Source: an uncultured Spirochaetales bacterium
GTDB lineage: Bacteria; Spirochaetota; Spirochaetia; Sphaerochaetales; Sphaerochaetaceae
Direction of reading: 5' to 3'
Assembly (NCBI GenBank): GCA_947306375.1
Contig: CAMZGJ010000067.1
Span: forward strand, 1-5,863
DNA: 5,863 nucleotides
The notes under the pieces were generated by a model, which worked only from the letters and a program-made list of their open reading frames with translations, was not told where the DNA came from and did not search any database. Positions 1-5,863 of the stretch are shown piece by piece (positions within the stretch are counted from its first letter, which is position 1; every line of letters starts with the position of its first letter). Both the position numbers and the translations under genes were made by a program.

Positions 1-1560
1 AATACCGAATGGGGTCTGAGAATGCTCCTTACCTCCTTCAACGGCAGCGCCTCACTCAAGCAGATCAAGGAGGAACTTGTTCCCTCCGTTCTCAATGAGA
101 GTGAGTGGTCAACATGGCAGAGCGCGGCAAAGAAGGAGCTTGCATCCAACCCCTACTTCGGTCTTTCGGACAGCAACATGAATGAATACGTGCTCAGGGA
201 AAGCCCCATCACCTACGAGGAGAAGGAATACCAGCTCTTCCAGAGGGAAAAGTCCTTCTTCGGAAAGTACGGTGTAATGAAGGACTTCATCAAAAATGAC
301 GGAGACCTGGACTCAGAGGAATTCATCAAGATTCTCAACTACTTTGAGAAGGAAGTTGAGCAGAACAGCACAAACGCAATCTGCGCCCTGCTCATCCTCA
401 ACTACTGCAAAAAGAAACTCGGAATGGCCTTTATCCACTCCAACGTGGAATTCCAGGACATTTACAATGAGCTTGACAGCGCCAGGCGCGCTGATGTCTA
501 CGGTTCAATAGAGGATGCCGAGCTCAGAAAACTCTATGTTGAAAGCGTTGTTGAGTATGATCCTTCATGGCAGGCTTCCCTTGCAGACCTTCTGCACGTA
601 AATCCCTCAGTCCAGCTTCTGGAAATGATTGAGGAAGGCCCCAAGAAGAGAATTATGTCAGACATCCTCTCAGAAGCTGTTCAGAACTGCCAGGCAGATC
701 CGGACCTTGCCCTGTTCTTCTTCAGGAACTACACAGAGGAAGACTGGAAGAAGGCCAGATACTCAGCAGATGAGATTCTTGAGTCCAAGCTCTCGCTTCT
801 CATCTACGTAAGCGGAAAGGTTGCCCACAACGTGGACACACAGGACAACAAGGCAAGACAGAAGCTTCTTATTGAGGATCTGTTCAGAAAGAACCCAATA
901 ACGGACTATCTGAAGAGCTGCGGCACAGCAGAGGCAAGAAGAGTCTACTCCTACATCTCCAACGTTCCCGGACTTGAGGAAAAGTACGTTCTTGAGGTCA
1001 AGCACGTCATTCTCTCAACAAGAAGCGACGCCAAGGAAGTTCTGGATATTAAGGCGGAACCTGCTGCGGCAAGACTCATTCCCAAGGGATTCTTATGCAC
1101 AAGGGCCATGTTCGTTGCAAAGACAGCCGAGCTTGAGCACATAATGAACGTTGAGATTCCTGAGAACTCAAGGGAAATAGGTGTTGCAAGAGACCTTGGA
1201 GACCTGAGGGAGAATGCAGAATACCAGTACGCCAAGGACAAGCAGACCAACCTCAACGCCATGATGAACAAACTCACTGATGAGATAGACATGGCCAAGA
1301 TAATTGAGAAGGAAGATGTTGATACGTCCTTTGTTGAGTTCGGTACAAAGACAGTGTTCACGGACAACCTGAACGGCGGCAAGATGGTCCAGACCCTCCT
1401 GGGTCCGTGGGAATCCAACCCTGAGAAGAACATACTCAACTTCCAGGCTCCGCTCGGACAGAAGATTTACAACATGACAGTAGGAGAAAACAGGAAATTT
1501 GAGATCAACGGAGTCAGGTACGACCTTACCGTTGACAGCATTGAACTTGCAGATTTCTGA
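1..1560 (+). CDS. greA: GreA-like transcription elongation factor with long helical N-terminal region (5' partial)
   Basis: The reading frame is open from base 1, so the start lies upstream; the ATG at 22 is almost certainly internal. The visible part is 519 residues. The last ~150 form a Gre factor. A coiled-coil domain (about 1108-1315) contains ARDLGDLRENAEYQYAKDKQ, matching the GreA signature; the acidic pair at its tip, thought to help RNA polymerase cleave backtracked RNA, is present (Asp codon 1201-1203, Glu codon 1210-1212). A C-terminal FKBP-like domain (about 1330-1557) carries the family's APLGQKIYNMTVGE stretch. The preceding ~360 residues are rich in charged and leucine-type helices, with no membrane segment and no enzyme motif I recognise. 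Ordinary GreA is about 158 residues; Borrelia and Treponema have long forms of roughly 900, so several hundred residues are probably missing here. It converges on and overlaps the Nudix gene by 35 bp. The Gre domain is certain; the role of the long region is unknown. Confidence 0.93.
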   Translation, partial: NTEWGLRMLLTSFNGSASLKQIKEELVPSVLNESEWSTWQSAAKKELASNPYFGLSDSNMNEYVLRESPITYEEKEYQLFQREKSFFGKYGVMKDFIKNDGDLDSEEFIKILNYFEKEVEQNSTNAICALLILNYCKKKLGMAFIHSNVEFQDIYNELDSARRADVYGSIEDAELRKLYVESVVEYDPSWQASLADLLHVNPSVQLLEMIEEGPKKRIMSDILSEAVQNCQADPDLALFFFRNYTEEDWKKARYSADEILESKLSLLIYVSGKVAHNVDTQDNKARQKLLIEDLFRKNPITDYLKSCGTAEARRVYSYISNVPGLEEKYVLEVKHVILSTRSDAKEVLDIKAEPAAARLIPKGFLCTRAMFVAKTAELEHIMNVEIPENSREIGVARDLGDLRENAEYQYAKDKQTNLNAMMNKLTDEIDMAKIIEKEDVDTSFVEFGTKTVFTDNLNGGKMVQTLLGPWESNPEKNILNFQAPLGQKIYNMTVGENRKFEINGVRYDLTVDSIELADF

Positions 1561-1936
1561 AAAATGCAAGCTCCTGTCCCAGGAAGGGTCTGAAACGGCC
1601 CTTCAGGGATGAAATGTCTGAAACAGGAACCCAGCGCAGTTCAGAGAACTCAACGGGCTTTGTTTCAGGCATTTTTTTTAACTCAAAACAATAGCTTGTC
1701 CAGCTGAAGAAAGGGGCTTTCTTGGTCCAGGAGGTTTCAAATGAGGGTTTATCAAGAACAATCCCCGTTTCCTCCATGGTTTCCCTGATGGCAGTCTGAA
1801 GGGCTGTCTCCCCCTTCTCCGCCCCGCCTCCGGGTATGCACCATGTGCCTTTGAAGGGTCTTTTATCTCTTCTTCCCAGCAAAACCATGCCGTTGCAGAT
1901 TATTACTGCGCCTGCGCCCCTGTACGGAAACCTCAT
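1526..1936 (-). CDS. Nudix (MutT-type) hydrolase
   Basis: A 136-residue protein with a full-length single Nudix domain. The Nudix box occupies residues 37-59: Gly37, Glu43, Arg51-Glu52, Glu55-Glu56, Gly58 and Ile59 fit the GX5EX7REUXEEXGU pattern. The Glu residues bind the Mg ions used to hydrolyse a nucleoside diphosphate linked to another group. Thr53 stands where a bulky aliphatic residue is usual. GTWCIPGGG before the box and SELRWVPVSDI near residue 98 are typical strands of the fold. The substrate cannot be read from sequence; NTP/dNTP sanitation, ADP-ribose or another nucleotide derivative are all possible. The start is supported by a 4-bp ATGA overlap with the tgt stop and a GGAGG at 1949-1953, 12 bases upstream. 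The last codons run antisense through the greA 3' end, and the greA terminator lies inside this gene. Cytoplasmic; last gene of the minus-strand operon. Confidence 0.92.
   Translation of the reverse strand: MRFPYRGAGAVIICNGMVLLGRRDKRPFKGTWCIPGGGAEKGETALQTAIRETMEETGIVLDKPSFETSWTKKAPFFSWTSYCFELKKMPETKPVEFSELRWVPVSDISSLKGRFRPFLGQELAFFRNLQVQCCQR
1612..1679 (+). terminator. Intrinsic (rho-independent) terminator of greA, inside the Nudix gene
   Basis: Bases 1615-1625 pair with 1661-1671: eleven consecutive pairs with a single T-G wobble. The stem can extend inward with 1628-1629 to 1659-1660 and 1630-1632 to 1655-1657, and a small hairpin (1638-1642 with 1646-1650) fills the loop. Eight T residues (1672-1679) follow at once, and three A residues (1612-1614) precede the stem. 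It starts 52 bases after the greA stop, the expected place. On the minus strand only three T residues follow the stem, so it should act only on plus-strand transcripts. Paired by eye; no folding energy was computed. Confidence 0.72.
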
Positions 1937-3087
1937 TTTCTGTTCAGGCCTCCGTCAGCATAGAAACGTGCAAGATAATCCTCTTTGAATGAGAGGAACC
2001 TGTCTTCCTCAATTGCCTTTCTGACTCTGAGCATGAGGTTGTAAAGGTATGTGAGGTTATGCTCGGAGGCAAGCATGCCGCCCAGCATCTCGTTGCATTT
2101 GAAAAGATGGTGCATGTAGGCCCTGCTGTACTTTGAACAGGCAGTGCATGTGCAGCCTTCATCAATGGGACCGTCGTTCAGGCGGTTTGATGCCCTCTTG
2201 AGGTTAAGCATTCCGTCATCAGTAAAGACAGTTCCGTGGCGTGCCTCCCTGGTTGCAAGAACACAGTCAAAGAGATCTATTCCGTTGGAAACCGCCTCAA
2301 GAATATAGTCCACCGTACCTATGCCCATAACATAGCGCGGCTTTGCGTAAGTTACTTCTTCAGCTGTAATTGCAAGGTACTTAATAAAGTCTTCCTTGCT
2401 CTCTCCCACACTCAGTCCGCCTATTGCGATTCCGGGAAAATCCATTGCACTGATTGTCCTTGCGCTCTGTATTCTCAGGTCCTCGTAAAAGCCTCCCTGC
2501 ACTATGCCGAACAGCTTTCCCCTGAAGGCCCTGCCCGTCAGTTCCTCAAGACTGTCACGTCTTGCAATTGAACGCTCGGCCCAGGCATGGGTAATGTCCA
2601 TTGCCTTGATTGTCTTTCTACGGTCAATTCCCGGAGGAGAACATATATCAAGCACCATTGCAATGTCTGAACCTATTACCTGCTGTATGTCCACCACTTT
2701 CTCAGGAGTGAACTCATGACGGCTGCCGTCAATATGGCTTTGGAATTTAATTCCCTCGTCATAGATTTTCCTCAGTTTTGACCAAGAGAAAATCTGAAAG
2801 CCGCCGCTGTCTGTCAGGATGTTGCCGTCCCAGTTCGAGAACTTATGAAGGCCGTCAAACAGCTGAAGAACCTCACAGCCCGGGCGCAGATACAGATGGT
2901 ATGTGTTTCCCAGAATCAGGTTGTATCCAATGTCCTTCACGGTGCTGTGGTACATTCCCTTGACGGTGCCGTTTGTCCCAACCGGCATGAAGGACGGGGT
3001 CTGAACCGTTCCGTGAGAGAGATGAAGTTCTCCGGTTCTTGCTCTGCAGTGAGCATCTTTGTGTTTCTGTAAGAAAAAATCCTTCAT
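1933..3087 (-). CDS. tgt: Queuine/preQ1 tRNA-ribosyltransferase (tRNA-guanine transglycosylase)
   Basis: A 384-residue protein, the full length of bacterial Tgt. It exchanges guanine-34 in the anticodon of Asn, Asp, His and Tyr tRNAs for preQ1 (or queuine in some salvaging species), a step towards queuosine. Visible motifs: TDSGGFQ with Asp93 (base recognition), SHIDGS at 117-122, Asp147 in MVLDICSP (base recognition), FGIVQGG at 193-199, AIGGLSVGE at 221-229, and the nucleophile Asp274 in DLFDCV, aligned by its 38-residue spacing to the zinc site. Zinc ligands Cys312, Cys314, Cys317 and His343 are all present, spaced as in the Zymomonas enzyme. Oddities are Ala278 in place of the usual Pro of the VLPTR motif and DICSPPG where DECTPYP-like sequence is common. 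The start is set by AAGGA at 3096-3100, 8 bases upstream, and lies 3 bp after the preceding stop. It overlaps the Nudix start by 4 bp. Cytoplasmic. Confidence 0.97.
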   Translation of the reverse strand: MKDFFLQKHKDAHCRARTGELHLSHGTVQTPSFMPVGTNGTVKGMYHSTVKDIGYNLILGNTYHLYLRPGCEVLQLFDGLHKFSNWDGNILTDSGGFQIFSWSKLRKIYDEGIKFQSHIDGSRHEFTPEKVVDIQQVIGSDIAMVLDICSPPGIDRRKTIKAMDITHAWAERSIARRDSLEELTGRAFRGKLFGIVQGGFYEDLRIQSARTISAMDFPGIAIGGLSVGESKEDFIKYLAITAEEVTYAKPRYVMGIGTVDYILEAVSNGIDLFDCVLATREARHGTVFTDDGMLNLKRASNRLNDGPIDEGCTCTACSKYSRAYMHHLFKCNEMLGGMLASEHNLTYLYNLMLRVRKAIEEDRFLSFKEDYLARFYADGGLNRK

Positions 3088-3090
3088 AAA

Positions 3091-4179
3091 TCAGTTCCTT
3101 GTAAAATAGGCGGCAAGGCCGCTGAGAATAAGAATGACAATAAACGGAGTCAGGGTCCCCAGATACGGGGCAATAATGCCCTGCCTGGACATCATCATTG
3201 TCATCATCCTCACAACATAGTATACGACGGCAACGGCTACGGAGAAAACAAGACTGAAAAACAGAATGTTCTTCTTGAATCTGTAGTTCATTGCACAGGC
3301 AATAATTACAAGCACAAGAACGGTAAGGCCTCCGAAAACCCTCTCATAGTATGAGGATGCCATTTCCGCATACTGCTCAGGGTTCAGGTATCTCATCCTG
3401 TTCACATAGTTCTTTGCAATTCCCAGCGGCATCTTTGAAATATCGTTGGACAGGTTGCGGAACATCTCGGGCTCAAGACCAAGGTTCTCCTCATAATATG
3501 AGTCAACGGTCCTTGCGTTTAGAAGGCTTCCGTCCGGTGAGGATTCATAAATCCTTGCATCAAAGAACTTCCACATCTGCACGTCATTGTCCCAGACGGC
3601 CCTGCGTGCATCCGTTCTTTCAATTACATTGTCCGAAAAACTCCGGATGAAAGTTACGTTGTAAAGAGTCTGTGTGGAATTCACGTACCTTGAGGCGTAG
3701 ACCATGTAGTTTTGGGTCATGTCGCTCAGGGCTATGCGGAAGTTGTCCTCCGGTCCACTCTCCCCCGTTGTAACGGCTTCTTTCAGCTTCTCCTTTTGGG
3801 ATGAGCACGGAAGACCTGCCGTCTCATTGAAGCCGAACCAGAACAGCGATACCGCAACACCGCAGGCAATTATGGGGATAAGGACCTTCCTGTAGTTGAT
3901 TGTTGAGTTAAGAACGGCAATTATCTCATTGTTTGCATGAAGCATGGAGAGAAAGTAGGTCACGGAGAACAGAAAGGACGGACCTATGGTGAAAAGCACT
4001 GACTCCGGAAAGTACAAAAGCGTAAGTTTTATCACATTCTGTGAGGAAACGTTGTACGTGACATAGGTATCCAGGTTTCTGAACAGGTCCACGCCCATCA
4101 TCATGACGGATGCAAACAGTGTAACGGCAAGTCCGACAGAGAGGATGGAAAAGACTATGTAGCGGCCCAGAATCTTCAT
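3091..4179 (-). CDS. LptF/LptG-family permease, second copy (LptG-position)
   Basis: A 362-residue inner-membrane protein when begun at MKILGRY. Predicted membrane segments lie near residues 7-30, 50-80, 98-117, 281-299, 304-326 and 340-359, with a soluble domain at about 120-280: the three-plus-three layout with a periplasmic jelly-roll-like domain known for LptF and LptG (YjgP/YjgQ). These form a heterodimer that, with the ATPase LptB, lifts lipopolysaccharide from the inner membrane to LptC/LptA. The cytoplasmic coupling helix after segment 2 keeps Asn84-Glu85 (NEIIAVLNSTIN) but lacks the usual Arg and Gly found in the upstream copy. The frame stays open to an ATG at 4410, but that extension is antisense-like, low-complexity and lies within the previous gene; the ATGA overlap and a strong ribosome site fix the start at 4179. 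It stops 3 bp before tgt. Family is clear; the transported lipid is not. Confidence 0.9.
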   Translation of the reverse strand: MKILGRYIVFSILSVGLAVTLFASVMMMGVDLFRNLDTYVTYNVSSQNVIKLTLLYFPESVLFTIGPSFLFSVTYFLSMLHANNEIIAVLNSTINYRKVLIPIIACGVAVSLFWFGFNETAGLPCSSQKEKLKEAVTTGESGPEDNFRIALSDMTQNYMVYASRYVNSTQTLYNVTFIRSFSDNVIERTDARRAVWDNDVQMWKFFDARIYESSPDGSLLNARTVDSYYEENLGLEPEMFRNLSNDISKMPLGIAKNYVNRMRYLNPEQYAEMASSYYERVFGGLTVLVLVIIACAMNYRFKKNILFFSLVFSVAVAVVYYVVRMMTMMMSRQGIIAPYLGTLTPFIVILILSGLAAYFTRN

Positions 4180-5453
4180 GACTTGGAAGTCCTCCTCTGA
4201 AGCAGAAGTGAGACAATAAGGACTATGAAGTTGGGCGCCCAGAGAAACAATGCCGGATTGAGCGGGCTGACAATTGCCCTTGTATGAAGGAAATAGAGAA
4301 GAAACCAGTAGATACAGGCCGCAAACATGGAAAGTCCGAAGCCTGTGAGTCTTCCGTATTTCATTCTTACAAAGGACAGGGGAAATGCAATGAGAACAAG
4401 GAAGGTGCATGCGGCGGAAAGGGCAAGCTTCTTGTTGAACTCCGACCTGTAGTACTGGTAGTAGAAGGAAAAGGCCCTGTAGTTGTTGTCCTTCTCATAG
4501 GATTCCAGGAGGTTGGATATGTGCAGAATGTCATCCGTTGTGACACTCTCCGCATTCTCAACTTTCACAAGGGCGTCCGCAAGGTTATCTGCAGAAGATG
4601 AAACCTGCTCTCCGTGCCGGATCTTTATCTGCCTGTCCTCCTCCCTTCTTTCTGCAATAACTCCCGAAAGCTCCCTGATTGACATCTGGGAAGGCGTAAT
4701 GGGGCTGTAGCCGGAGGCTGAGGATGAAAGGTTGAGAAAGAGCGTCATGTGCTTTGCCGAGGACAGGGAATAAGTCTGCTGTGAATCCGCGTCCGTAATC
4801 AGAATCCTGGGGTTATCAAGGTCCACCCTGTAGATGAAACGGTCCAGGTCCACAATGGAGATCTGGGCCCTGTCGGCCGATATCACCCTGCTGTCGTTCC
4901 TGTCTGTGTCGTCAAAGATAAGAACATCGTGCAGGACGTTGTCCTCCACCGCTCCGTTTGAGATAACCCTGTCTCCGAATCTTGCGGAGCTGTAGCTCTG
5001 AAGCTCAACGGTGGGAATCTTCTGAAGAATCTGACCGTAAAGCGTGCGGTACTGTTTTGCCGTGTACGGGATGAAGAAATCGGCAATCAGGAAGGTGATT
5101 GCGGAAAGCACTATTGAGATTACAAGTATGGGTCTGAATATGCGGCGCGTGTTTATTCCGCTTGAGCGCATGGCAAGAATCTCATTCTGGGATGACAGGC
5201 TTCCTATGACCATGCTGGCGGAGGTTAAGGAACTGAAGGGCATGGTGTACATGAGAAACTGGGGTATGTAGAGAATCACCAGTGAAATCATGTCCGAAAT
5301 GCTTACGTTCTTTATAATTATCTTCTGTGCCAGAACAAGAATCTGGTTTATGAAGAAGATGAAGAAGAAAAAGGCAAAGGATACAAAAAAAGACAGAACG
5401 TACTCACGCCCCACGTAAAGGTCAAGTAAGGTGTATCTGCCTTTTTTTCTCAT
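4176..5453 (-). CDS. LptF/LptG-family permease, first copy (LptF-position)
   Basis: A 425-residue inner-membrane protein. Predicted membrane segments are at about 17-43, 56-86, 105-129, 343-362, 369-391 and 398-420, with a large soluble domain between (130-340). The coupling helix NEILAMRSSGIN (residues 90-101), following segment 2, closely matches the family consensus NE-(L/I)-x-A-x-R-x-x-G-I-x and is expected to touch the LptB ATPase. Residues about 255-335 are a long, charged, probably helical stretch before segment 4; the YYRSEFNKKLALS sequence there matches the usual entry to the second membrane half. It should pair with the downstream copy as an LptFG dimer. No lptB is seen here. The start is supported by AGGAG at 5461-5465 with a 7-base spacer, 2 bp after the dut stop. 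The second to fourth codons contain a run of seven A residues. Its stop overlaps the next start by 4 bp. Assignment to LptF rather than LptG rests on gene order only. Confidence 0.91.
   Translation of the reverse strand: MRKKGRYTLLDLYVGREYVLSFFVSFAFFFFIFFINQILVLAQKIIIKNVSISDMISLVILYIPQFLMYTMPFSSLTSASMVIGSLSSQNEILAMRSSGINTRRIFRPILVISIVLSAITFLIADFFIPYTAKQYRTLYGQILQKIPTVELQSYSSARFGDRVISNGAVEDNVLHDVLIFDDTDRNDSRVISADRAQISIVDLDRFIYRVDLDNPRILITDADSQQTYSLSSAKHMTLFLNLSSSASGYSPITPSQMSIRELSGVIAERREEDRQIKIRHGEQVSSSADNLADALVKVENAESVTTDDILHISNLLESYEKDNNYRAFSFYYQYYRSEFNKKLALSAACTFLVLIAFPLSFVRMKYGRLTGFGLSMFAACIYWFLLYFLHTRAIVSPLNPALFLWAPNFIVLIVSLLLQRRTSKS
4191..4198 (-). promoter_or_regulatory. Shine-Dalgarno site fixing the start of the second permease
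   Basis: Read on the minus strand this is AGAGGAGG, 11 bases before the ATG at 4179, inside the last codons of the first permease. It supports translation from 4179 instead of the upstream in-frame ATG at 4410, and is well placed to re-capture ribosomes ending at the overlapping TGA. Confidence 0.8.
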
Positions 5454-5455
5454 TA

Positions 5456-5863
5456 TCAGACTCCTGTGGATCCGAATCCTCCTGCTCCTCTTTCCGTTTC
5501 ATCCAGGGACTCAGTCTTTCTGAAACCGGCCCTTGTGCACGGAGCAATGACCATCTGTGCAATTCTGTCACCGTCATTGACCGTAAACGGACAGTCGGAG
5601 AGGTTTATCAGGATTACCTTAACCTCTCCCCTGTAATCCGCATCTATGGTACCGGGTGTGTTAAGCACCGTAATACCCTTTTTTGCGGCAAGTCCCGAGC
5701 GCGGCCTGACCTGGGCTTCATAGCCCTCAGGCAAGGCCATTCTCATACCGGTGGGAACCAATGCCCTTCCCATGGGCGGTATTTCCATACTGCCCTGAGG
5801 AAGGTATGCGCAGAGATCTGCGCCGGCTGCAAGGCCGGAGGCGTAAACAGGTTCACGCGCTCC
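5456..5863 (-). CDS. dut: dUTP diphosphatase (trimeric dUTPase), 5' partial
   Basis: The frame is open to the window edge, so the true start is beyond 5863; the internal ATG at 5788 would delete motif 1 and is not the start. The 135 visible residues contain all five motifs of homotrimeric dUTPases: AGADLRA (13-19), RPRSGLA (53-59, Ser56), [11 protein letters not shown] (71-81, with catalytic Asp74 and the sugar-stacking Tyr77), DRIAQMVI (99-106), and the glycine-rich [10 protein letters not shown] at the C terminus (125-134) that closes over the phosphates. The enzyme splits dUTP to dUMP and pyrophosphate, keeping uracil out of DNA and supplying dUMP for thymidylate. With a usual length of about 145-150 residues, only some 10-15 are missing. 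It is the first gene seen in the minus-strand operon and ends 2 bp before the first permease. Motif 1 has AAG where SAG is common, a mild change. Confidence 0.96.
   Translation of the reverse strand, partial: GAREPVYASGLAAGADLCAYLPQGSMEIPPMGRALVPTGMRMALPEGYEAQVRPRSGLAAKKGITVLNTPGTIDADYRGEVKVILINLSDCPFTVNDGDRIAQMVIAPCTRAGFRKTESLDETERGAGGFGSTGV

Noticed and set aside
951..1439. Long antisense open frame (162 codons) within greA
   Set aside because: No ribosome site or recognisable domain; it mirrors the codon pattern of the strongly supported greA frame.
1440..1525. Possible minus-strand terminator after the Nudix stop
   Set aside because: Short T-rich stretches occur on the minus strand but no inverted repeat was found next to them.
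1584..1603. Short hairpin (7-bp stem with one wobble, 6-base loop) just after the greA stop
   Set aside because: No T tract follows on either strand; the much stronger structure downstream with T8 is the better terminator.
2236..2571. Plus-strand open frame of 111 codons inside tgt
   Set aside because: It is antisense to conserved Tgt motifs including the nucleophile region, and the translation resembles no protein family.
3351..3650. Plus-strand open frame of 99 codons inside the second permease
   Set aside because: Shadow of the permease frame; rich in Ser, Pro, Arg and His with no domain.
4180..4410. N-terminal 77-residue extension of the second permease from the ATG at 4410
   Set aside because: The extension lies wholly within the first permease gene in another frame, its residues look like shadow coding, and the ATG at 4179 has an ATGA overlap, a strong ribosome site and the family's normal N terminus.
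1..5863. CRISPR array, insertion sequence, tRNA/rRNA or defence/toxin system
   Set aside because: No spaced direct repeats, transposase motifs, RNA gene landmarks or defence domains were seen; genes fill almost the whole window.

Overview
The window looks like an ordinary housekeeping segment of a spirochaete chromosome, most likely a Treponema or close relative. Base composition appears balanced (by eye, not counted). The strongest taxonomic clue is the GreA-like protein: its Gre domain sits at the end of a long helical protein, an architecture I know from Borrelia and Treponema, whereas most bacteria have a GreA of about 158 residues. Genus assignment is inference. There is no sign of mobile elements, CRISPR, tRNA/rRNA or foreign DNA.

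Layout. Positions 1-1560 (+) hold the 3' part of the long greA-like gene; its start lies outside the window. Everything from 5863 down to 1526 lies on the minus strand as one tightly packed gene string. In transcription order it is: dUTPase (dut, 5' end cut by the window edge), a first LptF/LptG-family permease, a second LptF/LptG-family permease, tRNA-guanine transglycosylase (tgt), and a Nudix hydrolase. The junctions are 2 bp, a 4-bp ATGA overlap, 3 bp, and another 4-bp ATGA overlap. All four internal starts have a recognisable Shine-Dalgarno sequence, so this is very probably one operon with translational coupling. The operon promoter must lie beyond 5863.

The two transcription units converge and overlap. 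The last 35 bp of greA (1526-1560) are also the 3' end of the Nudix gene. A strong hairpin followed by eight T residues (1612-1679, + strand) looks like the intrinsic terminator of greA, yet it lies wholly inside the Nudix coding sequence on the opposite strand. No equally clear terminator was seen for the minus-strand operon.

How the genes work together. The two permeases are expected to form a heterodimeric LptFG-type inner-membrane unit that, with an LptB ATPase encoded elsewhere, extracts a lipid for export. dut and the Nudix enzyme both act on nucleotides or nucleotide derivatives, and tgt modifies the wobble base of GUN-anticodon tRNAs. Beyond the permease pair no shared pathway is evident; this looks like a housekeeping operon. 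I found no convincing new multi-gene system. The items most worth a second look are the antisense-embedded terminator with the overlapping gene ends, the degenerate coupling-helix motif in the second permease, and the question of what an LptFG pair carries in a lineage reported to lack LPS.
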